34,384 bases of DNA from positions 1 to 34,384 of IMG/VR virus record IMGVR_UViG_3300045922_000259; one strand, written 5' to 3'. Positions 7,225 through 16,120 of the stretch are shown one piece after another (position 1 is the stretch's first letter; each line of letters opens with the position of its first letter). The DNA comes from a virus. The position numbers and the translations under genes are program-made. The notes beneath the pieces are model-generated. The model worked only from the letters and a program-made list of their open reading frames with translations. It was not told the origin of the DNA and searched no databases.

Positions 7225-8441
7225 GGCTTGAGCCCCAGCACGACGACACGGCCGACGTTGTTTTGAAACGCGACAGGCGCAGTGATTCTAAAACCATCGA
7301 CCCAACCGCTACCAGAGGTAAGACGCCCCCCCGCGCGGCTGACTACAAAAATGGGCTGCGAGTCGTTATGCTCGTTCCGCACGCGGTAAATTGCGTCGTC
7401 GCTGCTGGTCGGTTGCGCAATGTCGATAGTCAGTAGCATAGGCGACGTGTTAGCGCCGCTGGACCAAGTCAATATCAAGTCGGCCCCGTTGGTGGTGGTG
7501 CTAGCTGCAATTCCTGTGCCCGCTGCGCCTTCGCGCACAAAAGTGTATCCTGTGTTTACCAGCGAACCGCCTCGGTACAATCGCGCTGTAATGGCGCTGG
7601 ACGAAGACGACGAGAGTCGCGCACCAAGCAACAGAACAGTCACCATCCGGTAATCCTGCAGGCTGAACCCGGTTACGTCGATAATCGTGCTGTTGGTGAC
7701 GGCAGCATCAGTAAGCTTTATCCACACATCCCCAGCATCCACATACGCCTTGCGGGCAGCGTGGTTTGGATTGGTGGGGTCCGTATTGGGCAGCGTCAGC
7801 AGGGCTTCCAATGTCACCGCGCCCGACGCCCGGTCGATCACAATCGGTGCGCCGAGCACCGCGCCGCTATTGTCGTAGCGCCGGATGATGAAGTTGCTGC
7901 CGGCGTTGCCGCCGCCTTCGGCCGTAGCGGTGCCGAGCTCGACTCCCCACCGGTTTGCTCCGCTGGTCCGGCCGAGTATCCGCGCCGACTGTCCGCTGGC
8001 CGTCTTGTCCAGGATCAGCACCGGATCGGCTTTGGCGACGATCACGTTGCCCGTAAACGTTGCGCCTGCGAGCTGGGCATACCGCCCATCCGCAGTGATG
8101 CGGTTCAGCGCGTGCCCATTCTCTGTCGCGTTCGGCACCACCACCGGGCCGGTAAACGTCGCGCCGGTCAACGGTGCGAATCCTGTAACGCCAGCCGGCG
8201 TGAACGTATTCGTCGTCGGGTTGATCGTGCCGATCAGGATATCGGTGTCGCCATCGTAGAGATGCAACCGCCATTCGGTCGAGCTGATATTCCGAATCCA
8301 TAACATTCCGGCCACGGCATAGGACGGGCGGGACGTCCCCTGATGCAGTGAGTGTAGCGCATCGCGCCAGTTACGCAGCCGGTTGTTGAGCTGCGTCCCG
8401 GTGAATGGCGATGTCGGGTTACCGTAGTCGTTCTGTGCCAT
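7221..8441 (-). CDS. Tail fibre / receptor-binding protein
   Basis: This 406-residue protein starts behind AGGA (ctgAGGAaccgATG). Repeated short units of the form PLTGATFTGPVVV and LAGATFTGNVIV (around 90-130) are the triple-helix/beta-spiral collagen-like repeats of tail fibres. The NALNRITADGRYAQ-like linker between them is also typical. The C-terminus is beta-rich and ends VGRVVVLGLKP. It follows the tail-tip gene J, the usual fibre position. It probably trimerises and contacts the host surface. The receptor is unknown. Confidence 0.75.
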   Translation of the reverse strand: MAQNDYGNPTSPFTGTQLNNRLRNWRDALHSLHQGTSRPSYAVAGMLWIRNISSTEWRLHLYDGDTDILIGTINPTTNTFTPAGVTGFAPLTGATFTGPVVVPNATENGHALNRITADGRYAQLAGATFTGNVIVAKADPVLILDKTASGQSARILGRTSGANRWGVELGTATAEGGGNAGSNFIIRRYDNSGAVLGAPIVIDRASGAVTLEALLTLPNTDPTNPNHAARKAYVDAGDVWIKLTDAAVTNSTIIDVTGFSLQDYRMVTVLLLGARLSSSSSSAITARLYRGGSLVNTGYTFVREGAAGTGIAASTTTNGADLILTWSSGANTSPMLLTIDIAQPTSSDDAIYRVRNEHNDSQPIFVVSRAGGRLTSGSGWVDGFRITAPVAFQNNVGRVVVLGLKP

Positions 8442-8448
8442 CGGTTCC

Positions 8449-11400
8449 TCAGTTCAGCTTGCGGCCGTAGCCGGACGCGATCCAGTCCATCATGCGCGCG
8501 ACGCCAGCGCCAGCGGCGTTTCTGAATCGCACGTCGAATCCAGACGCGCTCTGATTGGTGATCTCCACGTAGTCACCCGATTGCAGATTCCGGCCCGTCA
8601 CACTGATCGCGGGCGTCGCAGCGAACGGCACGTTGAACAGCACGGTCATGCCAGCCGCAGGCACATTGATCCCGTCCGCACTCTCGACACGATCCGGCAT
8701 GTCGATTTCGACCGCCAGCGTGTCCACGATCGGCCGCGTCTCGCCGCCGTCCAGCGATTCGAGCGTCATGCGGAACTGGAACGCGCGCCCGCTGTAATCC
8801 CCGACCATGAACGGCTGCCACGGTCCCCACGTCGGCGAACCTGCCGGATTGTCGTTAGTTGCGCGCAGTTCCAACGCCACGTCCCATTGATCGGACGTTG
8901 TGCCGAAGATGTCCTCCACGTCAAACACGTTTCCCCAGGCAAACACGTCATCCTGGCTGCGTAGTCCCGCCGCCGCAAGCTGTGCTGAAACGCGCGACGT
9001 ATACACGTCGCCGAGGTCTGGCGACGCGAATGAGTATGTGCCCACCGTCTGTCCGGCATTGAGCGATAGCTTGTTGTTTGCCACCGATACATTGACCTTA
9101 GTCCCGCTCCACGTCGGATGCTGCGTCAACAACGCGACCGCGTTGAACGGCTGTATCGGCGTTGCCGTGTTCACGAACAGCGCTGGCGTCGGCGACAACG
9201 CACCGCTCGGCGTCTCGGCCTTCACCAGATACGTGCCTACCATCAGCGGGAGCTCAGCGATCGGCGCTGCCAGGCGCTCCGCCAGGTCCACCGAAGACGA
9301 CCACAAAACGCCAGTGAGTGCCGCCGAGAACCGCACTCGATACGTAACGAATCCCTGCGCCGGATGCGGCTTCCACGTCAGCCGCAGCGTATTGCCGAGC
9401 ACGGTGCCGCGCACGTCCTCCACGTCAGTTGGCGGCGCGCTCAAACCGAGCAGCGCAACATCCTGCTCGGTCCAAGCCGACGCGCGACCGAACACGTCAC
9501 GTGCGCGCACACGCACGCGGCCCAAGCCTTCCCGCGTGCCGACATACTCGATACTGCTCGTCGCAGTCTCGCCGACCGGATACCATGTCGGATCGCCTGG
9601 CAGGCGTATCTCGACCTGCGCTGAACGAAGCCGCGCGTCGTTTGGCTGCTTCCACGATATCGACAGCGCGGCGCTCGCTGATCCGCCCGACACGACGATG
9701 TATTCCTGCGCCGTCAGATTCGTCGGCCTCGGCAGCGGCCCGGTCGGCAGCGCTGTGAAGCTCGGGCTCTGGACGTTCAGGCCGAGTTCCACGCGCGCGT
9801 ATTTGTTTGGGTCATGGAACAGCGCCACGACCTCGAATATCGCCGGCTCCACCTCGGTAACGCTGATCACGCGGAACTGGCGCGGCTGCACCGTGCCGGC
9901 AGCCAGCAGCCATACAGCGTTCGCCGCCGGCGCGGCTGGCAACGCTGGCGTGATCGTCAACGTCGTGTGTGTGCCAGCGCCCGTCGTGACCTGCCGCTCC
10001 AACACCTGACCTGACGGCATGGTGACGCGGACCGCGTATGTCTCGCCAGGCACCAGCGTCACGGGCGCATCGAGCGTGAGCGTCGTCGTGGTGGCGGCAG
10101 CCAGACGCCCGCCCATCCGCAACCCGGCGATCCATCGATCCGCCACCGCGATGATATCGCCCGGCCGAAGATCGGCGTGATCCAGCGCCGCGCGATACGT
10201 CACGGTTTCGGTCGCCGTCTGCTCAGTGTCGAGAAGCCACCGTCCGAGACGTCGCGCCAGGCCGCGTGACGTGCAGCCAACCGCCGCGATTTCTGTCTGT
10301 CGCACGCCCCAGCGCTGAATGCCCTCGGGATTGTCGACCCACTCAATCGACGGCTTGAAACCGTTGCTCGGATCGCTCCACGTGACCTGCGCGACGGTGT
10401 GGCGTGCCGACAGGCTCGAACCCTGGTAGGAGAACACGCCGTCGATCACGTTCGCATTCGTTACGAGTTTCACCGGATCGCCGGGACGATCCTGCGTTGC
10501 GGTGATCCGCCCAGCGCCCCAATAGATCATCCCTCGGAAGGACGCGGCGACAGTCTGCAACGCATCCCATGCGTCAGATGCGGCGACAAGCGCGCCATTG
10601 AACGTGTAGCGCGGCTCCATCCCACCAGCGCCGTCCGGCACAAGCTCGTCGCAATATTGCGCGATCTCATACAGCGCCCACTTGTCCACCCACGCAGGTT
10701 GGATGTGGCGGCCTAGCCCGTAACGCTCATTCGTTAGCAGGTCGTAGAAGACCCATGCAGGATTATCGGTGAACGCGGTCTTGAACGTGCCATTCCATAC
10801 GCCGGTGTAAGTTCGCGTCACCGGATTGTAGTTGATCGGCACCCGCAAGGTGCGACCCCTGACGTCGTATTCGCGTCGCGGGATCGTCGAGAAATACGCA
10901 GCGTCGATCGCCAACCCGATATGCGCCGTGTCGGGATAAGACAACCGCCAGTCCAGGACCTCCGTGTAGGACGACCACCATGTTTCGTTCTGCAGCGTCG
11001 TCGTTGTATCGTTATCCGGCGTGAGCCTGCGCACGCGCACTTGCCACGGCGCGCCGCCAGACGGCAGATCGATGCGATACTCGCGCTCGTAGGGCGACGT
11101 GCACTTGCCAGCGATGGTGTCCTGTCTGACCTCCGTCCACTGGCCGGTGTTGGTTTTCACGTCGATCGCGATAGCGACGGACGTGCCGTAGATGCTCCCG
11201 GATGACTGATCAACGCTTGACAGCGCAGGGATGCGAATCTTCACTCGCACCGCGCTCAGCGGCGTGCTGTTGATGGTTCGCACCACAGGCGTGTCTGCGC
11301 GGACGCGGACGCCGACCGCCACTTCGGTCTCCGCCGCGTTGGCGCCTGGAAGCGGGTGCTGGTCCGGCAGACCTGCCATGAGCGCCCATGTGACGCCCTT

Positions 11401-11613
11401 GAAATTCGGCGACCCGTCCGGATTTACGAGCGGTGTGCCATCGAAATAAATGCTCCGCGCGCCGTTTACGAGACCGACGATCGGCCCCTCGCCGAGCACG
11501 TCGATAATGCGCGCCGTTGACGTTGCGCGCAGCGTATTCGGGTCCTCGCGCGGTGTAGGCTGACTTCCACCGCCCTTGCCTCCACCGCCGCGACCACGGA
11601 TTACCGTCGTCAC
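8449..11613 (-). CDS. J: Tail tip / central fibre protein (lambda J-like)
   Basis: This 1054-residue protein starts at GTG 11613, whose bases overlap the stop of gene I (GTGA). The Gly/Lys-rich N-terminus (RGRGGGGKGGGSQPTPRE) is followed by RATSTARIIDVLGEGPIVGL and DGTPLVN, all hallmarks of J-type host-specificity proteins. PAWVFYDLLTNERYGLGRHI (about 283-302) is the conserved hub motif. Fibronectin-III-like segments (PRPTNLTAQEYIVVSGG, PPTDVEDV) follow near residues 620-740. The C-terminal part ends in a beta domain (GRNLQSGDYVEITNQSA). It forms the tail tip, closes the tube and takes part in DNA injection. Confidence 0.92.
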   Translation of the reverse strand: MTTVIRGRGGGGKGGGSQPTPREDPNTLRATSTARIIDVLGEGPIVGLVNGARSIYFDGTPLVNPDGSPNFKGVTWALMAGLPDQHPLPGANAAETEVAVGVRVRADTPVVRTINSTPLSAVRVKIRIPALSSVDQSSGSIYGTSVAIAIDVKTNTGQWTEVRQDTIAGKCTSPYEREYRIDLPSGGAPWQVRVRRLTPDNDTTTTLQNETWWSSYTEVLDWRLSYPDTAHIGLAIDAAYFSTIPRREYDVRGRTLRVPINYNPVTRTYTGVWNGTFKTAFTDNPAWVFYDLLTNERYGLGRHIQPAWVDKWALYEIAQYCDELVPDGAGGMEPRYTFNGALVAASDAWDALQTVAASFRGMIYWGAGRITATQDRPGDPVKLVTNANVIDGVFSYQGSSLSARHTVAQVTWSDPSNGFKPSIEWVDNPEGIQRWGVRQTEIAAVGCTSRGLARRLGRWLLDTEQTATETVTYRAALDHADLRPGDIIAVADRWIAGLRMGGRLAAATTTTLTLDAPVTLVPGETYAVRVTMPSGQVLERQVTTGAGTHTTLTITPALPAAPAANAVWLLAAGTVQPRQFRVISVTEVEPAIFEVVALFHDPNKYARVELGLNVQSPSFTALPTGPLPRPTNLTAQEYIVVSGGSASAALSISWKQPNDARLRSAQVEIRLPGDPTWYPVGETATSSIEYVGTREGLGRVRVRARDVFGRASAWTEQDVALLGLSAPPTDVEDVRGTVLGNTLRLTWKPHPAQGFVTYRVRFSAALTGVLWSSSVDLAERLAAPIAELPLMVGTYLVKAETPSGALSPTPALFVNTATPIQPFNAVALLTQHPTWSGTKVNVSVANNKLSLNAGQTVGTYSFASPDLGDVYTSRVSAQLAAAGLRSQDDVFAWGNVFDVEDIFGTTSDQWDVALELRATNDNPAGSPTWGPWQPFMVGDYSGRAFQFRMTLESLDGGETRPIVDTLAVEIDMPDRVESADGINVPAAGMTVLFNVPFAATPAISVTGRNLQSGDYVEITNQSASGFDVRFRNAAGAGVARMMDWIASGYGRKLN

Positions 11614-12317
11614 GTCTTACCCCACGCCAGCACGCCGAGCTTGCCGCCAGGCGGTGTCTCACCGTTACCCGCTGCGCCCCAGTCCTCGACGTCGATGCCG
11701 GCCGACGCGACCACCGAACCGACGCGGCAACGCCCGTAGATGATCGGCACAGGCACTCCCTCGGCCGTTGCGTTCGTCGGCCCGGCCAACAAATACGACT
11801 CGCGCCGTTCGATCGCACCGTAGTTCGGCGCCTTGGGCTGCGGTGACAGCAGCGTCGCGACGCCTGACAGCGCGAGCGCCAGACCGGCTTGCGCGAGGCC
11901 GCCAGCAGTAAGCAGGCCTGGCACGACTGTAGCTCCCCACGTCAGCCCGAGCGCACCTGCGCTTGATCCTGCCGCCGCGCCGAACGGTGCCGCTGCCGCG
12001 AAGCCGACTGCAACCGCGACGAGCGTGATGCCGACGATGATCTTCGCCGCGCCTCGACCTCCGCTGCCTGCCGCTACAGGCACGATGTGCAGCGGCGCGT
12101 TGCCGAGCCGAAACTCGATCTCGTCCAAACCGAGCGGCTGGCCCTTGCGACGATCGCCACGGATCAAACGCCAATGCCCGACAGACAACGCCTGGCGAAA
12201 CCCGCGATACTGCGAACAGAACGCCCGCACCGCCTCACCTGGCGTTGCCACGTCAAACCGATGATGGCGGCCGAACCGCTTACCGAGCGCGCCGTGCAGG
12301 TAGATGTCACGCAGCAT
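11610..12317 (-). CDS. I: Tail tip assembly protein (lambda I-like)
   Basis: This 235-residue protein has a ubiquitin-like N-terminal domain (MLRDIYLHGALGKRFGRHHR ... AVRAFCSQYRGFRQAL). It is followed by a Gly/Ala-rich hydrophobic stretch (about 88-160) and the conserved C-terminal SYLLAGPTNATAEGVPVPII block with YGRCRVGS. This is the standard architecture of lambda gpI. It overlaps K by 11 bp and J by a GTGA. It is needed for tail tip assembly and is not usually found in the finished virion. Confidence 0.9.
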   Translation of the reverse strand: MLRDIYLHGALGKRFGRHHRFDVATPGEAVRAFCSQYRGFRQALSVGHWRLIRGDRRKGQPLGLDEIEFRLGNAPLHIVPVAAGSGGRGAAKIIVGITLVAVAVGFAAAAPFGAAAGSSAGALGLTWGATVVPGLLTAGGLAQAGLALALSGVATLLSPQPKAPNYGAIERRESYLLAGPTNATAEGVPVPIIYGRCRVGSVVASAGIDVEDWGAAGNGETPPGGKLGVLAWGKT

Positions 12318-13038
12318 CGGGCGACCCTACATAGCGCAGCGCGTGCGTGACGTGCCGCATCCACGGACCGAGCGGTTCGGTTCGCGACAGACGATTCGTC
12401 AGGTGATGCAGCACGAGACCGTTCGGCAGCACGATGCCGCCATGGTTCGGCACGCGCGACATGACGCGCGCCAGCACAACGTCGCCGGGCTGCAGCTCCT
12501 CGATGCCGATCTCCCTAAACCCTGCCGTGGCGAAGTTGTCGAGATAGAGATTCTGCGACTGTTCCTCGTCCGACCACCAGCGATCCGCGCGCGGAAACTC
12601 CATCAGCTCGATGTTGCGCTCTTCGGCGAACCAGTCACGAATCAGCGCGTAGCAGTCTCCTCGGCCATCGCTGCCGGATGGGCCGTGCCGGAAGTCGCGG
12701 CCGATCAACGGCGGCCGTGGCACGCCTGGCCCCCACCACAACACGCTGCCCGCGCCGCCTGAACCGACGGTCAGCACACCCCATGGCAGTGCGGTCGCGA
12801 TCTGTCCGGCCATGTCCTCCGCCGATGGCCACGGATCACCGTCAGGATGTGAATGCACGATCGCTTGCACGCCTGGCTTCATCGTTTCGGCGGCCGCGAT
12901 CATGAAGTGTTCGCGCGGGTTCTCGGCGAGGTTCTCAACCGGCACATAGGCACCGTGCAGCACCAGCCCGCACGCCTCGCGTGGATACTCCGCACGCGCG
13001 TGCGCGACGATCGCAGCTTCAACTTCTGGTCCGAACAT
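12307..13038 (-). CDS. K: Tail tip assembly peptidase (lambda K-like; JAMM + NlpC/P60)
   Basis: This 243-residue protein starts at ATG 13038, overlapping the stop of gene L by one base (TGATG); a much longer in-frame extension would lie inside L and is rejected. The N-terminal JAMM/MPN metallopeptidase motif is complete: Glu21, then H62-S-H64-P65 with S72 and D75. The C-terminal NlpC/P60 domain has its Cys129 in GRGDCYALIRDW and His199 in PNHGGIVL. Lambda gpK has the same two-domain layout and is required for tail tip assembly. Both active sites look intact. Confidence 0.92.
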   Translation of the reverse strand: MFGPEVEAAIVAHARAEYPREACGLVLHGAYVPVENLAENPREHFMIAAAETMKPGVQAIVHSHPDGDPWPSAEDMAGQIATALPWGVLTVGSGGAGSVLWWGPGVPRPPLIGRDFRHGPSGSDGRGDCYALIRDWFAEERNIELMEFPRADRWWSDEEQSQNLYLDNFATAGFREIGIEELQPGDVVLARVMSRVPNHGGIVLPNGLVLHHLTNRLSRTEPLGPWMRHVTHALRYVGSPDAA

Positions 13039-13745
13039 CACCGCGCAGTCCCGATGCCAGGAAACGCGCGCGTCGGCAGGACTGCACCGACGCCAAACCG
13101 CAGACGACAGTCGCCGAGCCTCTTGCCGCAGCGATCTTTCGACGCGCTGGTCGTCGGCACGCCGGCCTCCGTGAAATAGCCAGCGCCAGTGTATGGACAC
13201 GTCGCGCGCGTATAATCGAACGCCACGCCATTCCACCGACGATAGGTGTGCGTGCAAATGCCGCGCAGCATCTGTCGGCCGGGGATGCGTTGTCCTTCCT
13301 GTTCCAGCACCGAAGCGAGTTCCCACTCGACCATCACGGGGTCTTGCCTCGTTTTGCGCTCGACGCGCCAGATGTCAGGCTCGAAGTGCGCGTTCGGATC
13401 AGCGCCCGGCTGGCCGTCCAGGAACTGCCGGAACGTGCGCAGCCGCGTCAGCTCCGCGCCGATGAGATCGCCGCCGGGACCGAGCAGACTCCCGACGATG
13501 CCGCCGATGTTCGAGATGCGCAACTTCGGGCGCGGCGGCGTTCCACGACCGGACCACGCGAAGCCCTCGGCTTCAATCGGGAATGGCTGATACTCGTAGC
13601 CTTGGAAGCTGATCGGCTGCCGTTGTTCGTCAGTGCCTTCTACAAAACGAAACACCTCGCCGACCTGTTCGGTGGCGTCGAGCGTATACAGCGCTACCAG
13701 AGAGTCCGCGTCTGGCTGCTGCGCTACGGATTGCACCGGCGGCAT
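13038..13745 (-). CDS. L: Minor tail protein L (tail tip, Fe-S type)
   Basis: This 235-residue protein starts behind GGAG inside the end of gene M. It shows the lambda gpL pattern: an N-terminal domain with RFVEGTDEQRQPISFQGYEY, then KLRISNIGG and a C-terminal domain. The C-terminal domain has four cysteines, C164, C183, C206 and C213 (RGICTHTYRRWN, TCPYTG, CGKRLGDCRLRFG). In lambda gpL the equivalent four cysteines bind a [4Fe-4S] cluster. The tip complex uses this protein to connect the tube to J. Confidence 0.9.
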   Translation of the reverse strand: MPPVQSVAQQPDADSLVALYTLDATEQVGEVFRFVEGTDEQRQPISFQGYEYQPFPIEAEGFAWSGRGTPPRPKLRISNIGGIVGSLLGPGGDLIGAELTRLRTFRQFLDGQPGADPNAHFEPDIWRVERKTRQDPVMVEWELASVLEQEGQRIPGRQMLRGICTHTYRRWNGVAFDYTRATCPYTGAGYFTEAGVPTTSASKDRCGKRLGDCRLRFGVGAVLPTRAFPGIGTAR

Positions 13746-13748
13746 CGC

Positions 13749-14105
13749 TCACGCTCCAAGGTCGAACACTTCATCAAAGCGCGCCGTCAACTCGGCAAGC
13801 GATGCACCGCGCTCAATGACCTGCCACTCCGGGCAGACGAAAACGCGCGGAGACGATTCTCGCGGCGGCGTCCAGCGGAACGGTTCCACGCCTCTGCGCG
13901 CCGCGAGAAACGACTCGATCGTGTCGATGTGCGACGCGCTCATCGGTCCCCATGTCAACGACCACACCTGCGGCTGTGTATTCAGACCCGCGCCCGTCCG
14001 CTGCGAGTATCCATCGCCGAAGGACGCCACGATCACGCGCGGCTGAATCGTCCGCGTGGCATCAATCGTCGGCGGGCGCGGTGGCGCGAACGTTACGGCA
14101 GGCAT
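13749..14105 (-). CDS. M: Minor tail protein M
   Basis: This 118-residue protein lies between the tape measure and L, exactly as in lambda. The core FGDGYSQRTGAGLNTQPQVW followed by FLAARRGVEPFRWTPP is the gpM signature (DUF2460-like/phage minor tail). It forms the first ring of the tail tip around the end of the tape measure. Confidence 0.9.
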   Translation of the reverse strand: MPAVTFAPPRPPTIDATRTIQPRVIVASFGDGYSQRTGAGLNTQPQVWSLTWGPMSASHIDTIESFLAARRGVEPFRWTPPRESSPRVFVCPEWQVIERGASLAELTARFDEVFDLGA

Positions 14106-14107
14106 CG

Positions 14108-16120
14108 CTACACCACCTGCGGGCTGGCGCGCAGCATACCGCCGGCGCGCTGCTGCTCTTGGATCGCAGCGATCACGCCAGCTCGCGTCAGCCGCCCGAT
14201 CTCGCGCGCGAGGCGCTGCTGCTCGGTCACGTCGCCTGCGCCGCCGCCAGACACGTTGACGTTGATCGTCTGGCTGATGATCGGCCCTGACTCGCGTGCG
14301 CGCACGCCAAGCCGACCCTGCGAATCGCGCGCGAGCGGCATGATCGCTTCTGGCCCGGCCTCACCCATCAGCCCAATGCCACGCGCGAACGGAAAGACTG
14401 TCGGCCGATCCACCACACCACCGCGCGCGAACGGAACCAAATCGCCGCGATCGAACACGTTGCCCTTCGCGCTGCCGAAGATGCCGCCAATGAAACTGCT
14501 GAACGTCGCGGCCAGCGGCTCCGTGATAGAGCGACGAATGAAGATGCGCGCGACGTCCATCGCCAGACCTTGCAGGACTTCCGATAGCTTGCGTCCGCGA
14601 ACGATCGCATCCTCGAACGCGCTCTGGAACGTGAAGCCGAGCTGGCGCGTCACGTCGTTTACCTTGCCTGTCTGGTTCTCAGCTTTGTTCAGAATGTCCA
14701 CCAGCGCCTCGGCACGCCGACTGATGACCTCGCTTGCACCTTCGACGCCGAAGCGCAGTTCCAGCAGCGGCCGCAGTTCGCCGAGCCGTTCCAGCGCTTC
14801 AATGTATTTTTCGAGCGGCGTGCGCGTCTCGTCGTAGAGCCGCGAGGTCTCTGTGAGCGCCTGGTTCTCCTCGCGTCGCACCTGTTGCAGATCAAACAGC
14901 GCGGCCGCGAGGCGTTCGGCTTCCTCGCGTTGCGCGCCCATGAAACCGGCTGCGCGTTCCTCGATGAACCGCGCGCGATCGTTGCCGATCATTAGCAGAT
15001 CAAGCTGACGGCGCAGCGCTTCTAGGCGGGCTTCCTCGGGGCTGGGACCTGATGGCACCGGCCGTGGCCGCGCAGCCATCGGGCGATCCGGATTGAGAAC
15101 GCGCTCGGCGCGTTCTTGCGCCGCCTGCTGCTGCTGCTCGACCCGCGCCAGCTGGCCTCTTGCTCTGTTCAGTTCCCCTTGCAGCCTTTTTAAGCCGCTG
15201 CCGAATTGTTCTATATCCGCTCGATTGCCTTGCGCCTCCGCTTTGTCGACGATTTCCTGCTGCTCGCGAATCGCGCGTTCAAGGCGCTCAATTTCACTAG
15301 TCCAGAACGCACGCAGGCTGCTCAGACTGGGCCCTCGAATGATGCGCTCAAGTGCGTTGGCAAGCGCGATCAACGGCGGTGCTGCTTCCGCCGCCACCGT
15401 CCGGCCCAGGCTTTTGAAGGCCTCGCCAAGCGCGGCTAGCTTGTCCGATGCTTCATTCGCCTGACCAATCAAGGTGGTATCGATGACCACGCCTAATGCA
15501 ATCGCCTGCTCAATGTATTCTTTCAGGCGCTCGCGGCCTTCCGCCAGAAGCGGAATCAACTTTTGACCGAACCGGTCGCCGAACGCCGCCGTTGCGATAG
15601 CCGCGCGTTCAAGCGGGTCTTTGGTCGCCGCTACCGCATCGGCCACGTCGGCCAGAACAGCTTCCGTCGCGCGCAGCCTGCCAGCCGAATCAACAACAGC
15701 GATGCCGAACCGCTGAAACTCTTTGGTGGCATCGCCTTGTCCGGCCGCCGCATCGCCAATGCGGCGTGTGAGCGCCTCAAGACCGCGCTGCATCTGCTCC
15801 GACGAAATGCCGGTCTGCCTCGCAGCGAACTGGAACGCCTGCAACGCATCCGTGCTGACGCCTGCCTGATCGGCAAGCTCGCCAAGACCGCCAACCGCAT
15901 CAATCGCGCGCTTCGTAAACGCGACTAGCGCACCGGCAGACAGCCCGCTGAGCACCGGCCCGAGTAGCGACAACGCGCGGCTAGCGCCCTGCGCACCTGA
16001 GGTGATGCGCTGGAACGCGCGATCGCCCTGCTCGCCGAGTTGGTTGATCTCGGCTTTCGCCTGCTGCGCGCCTTCAACCGATAACCGCAGCAGGAAGCGA
16101 CGCACCGCGTCACCTATCAT
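14108..16120 (-). CDS. H: Tail tape measure protein (lambda H-like)
   Basis: This 670-residue protein begins with the usual tape-measure opening (VRRFLLRLSVEGAQQAKAEI). Long Ala/Glu/Arg helices (about 190-440) include QEEVDK-type coiled coil and a Gln-rich ERA repeat. The C-terminal LGFTFQSAFEDAIVRGRKL block and GIGLMGEAGPEAIMPL motif (about 600-615) are highly typical of H-type tape measures. It sets tail length and is ejected with DNA. The start overlaps the end of the GT frameshift product by 11 bp. Confidence 0.92.
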   Translation of the reverse strand: MIGDAVRRFLLRLSVEGAQQAKAEINQLGEQGDRAFQRITSGAQGASRALSLLGPVLSGLSAGALVAFTKRAIDAVGGLGELADQAGVSTDALQAFQFAARQTGISSEQMQRGLEALTRRIGDAAAGQGDATKEFQRFGIAVVDSAGRLRATEAVLADVADAVAATKDPLERAAIATAAFGDRFGQKLIPLLAEGRERLKEYIEQAIALGVVIDTTLIGQANEASDKLAALGEAFKSLGRTVAAEAAPPLIALANALERIIRGPSLSSLRAFWTSEIERLERAIREQQEIVDKAEAQGNRADIEQFGSGLKRLQGELNRARGQLARVEQQQQAAQERAERVLNPDRPMAARPRPVPSGPSPEEARLEALRRQLDLLMIGNDRARFIEERAAGFMGAQREEAERLAAALFDLQQVRREENQALTETSRLYDETRTPLEKYIEALERLGELRPLLELRFGVEGASEVISRRAEALVDILNKAENQTGKVNDVTRQLGFTFQSAFEDAIVRGRKLSEVLQGLAMDVARIFIRRSITEPLAATFSSFIGGIFGSAKGNVFDRGDLVPFARGGVVDRPTVFPFARGIGLMGEAGPEAIMPLARDSQGRLGVRARESGPIISQTINVNVSGGGAGDVTEQQRLAREIGRLTRAGVIAAIQEQQRAGGMLRASPQVV

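Noticed and set aside
13039-13326. N-terminal extension of the K-like protein from an ATG at 13326
   Set aside because: The added 96 residues lie inside gene L in another frame and are Arg-rich. The TGATG start at 13038 fits the family length.
12981-14837. A 618-codon + strand open frame opposite the K, L, M and H tail genes
   Set aside because: It crosses four well-supported tail genes. Its composition is Arg/Ala-rich shadow, and it lacks a ribosome site.
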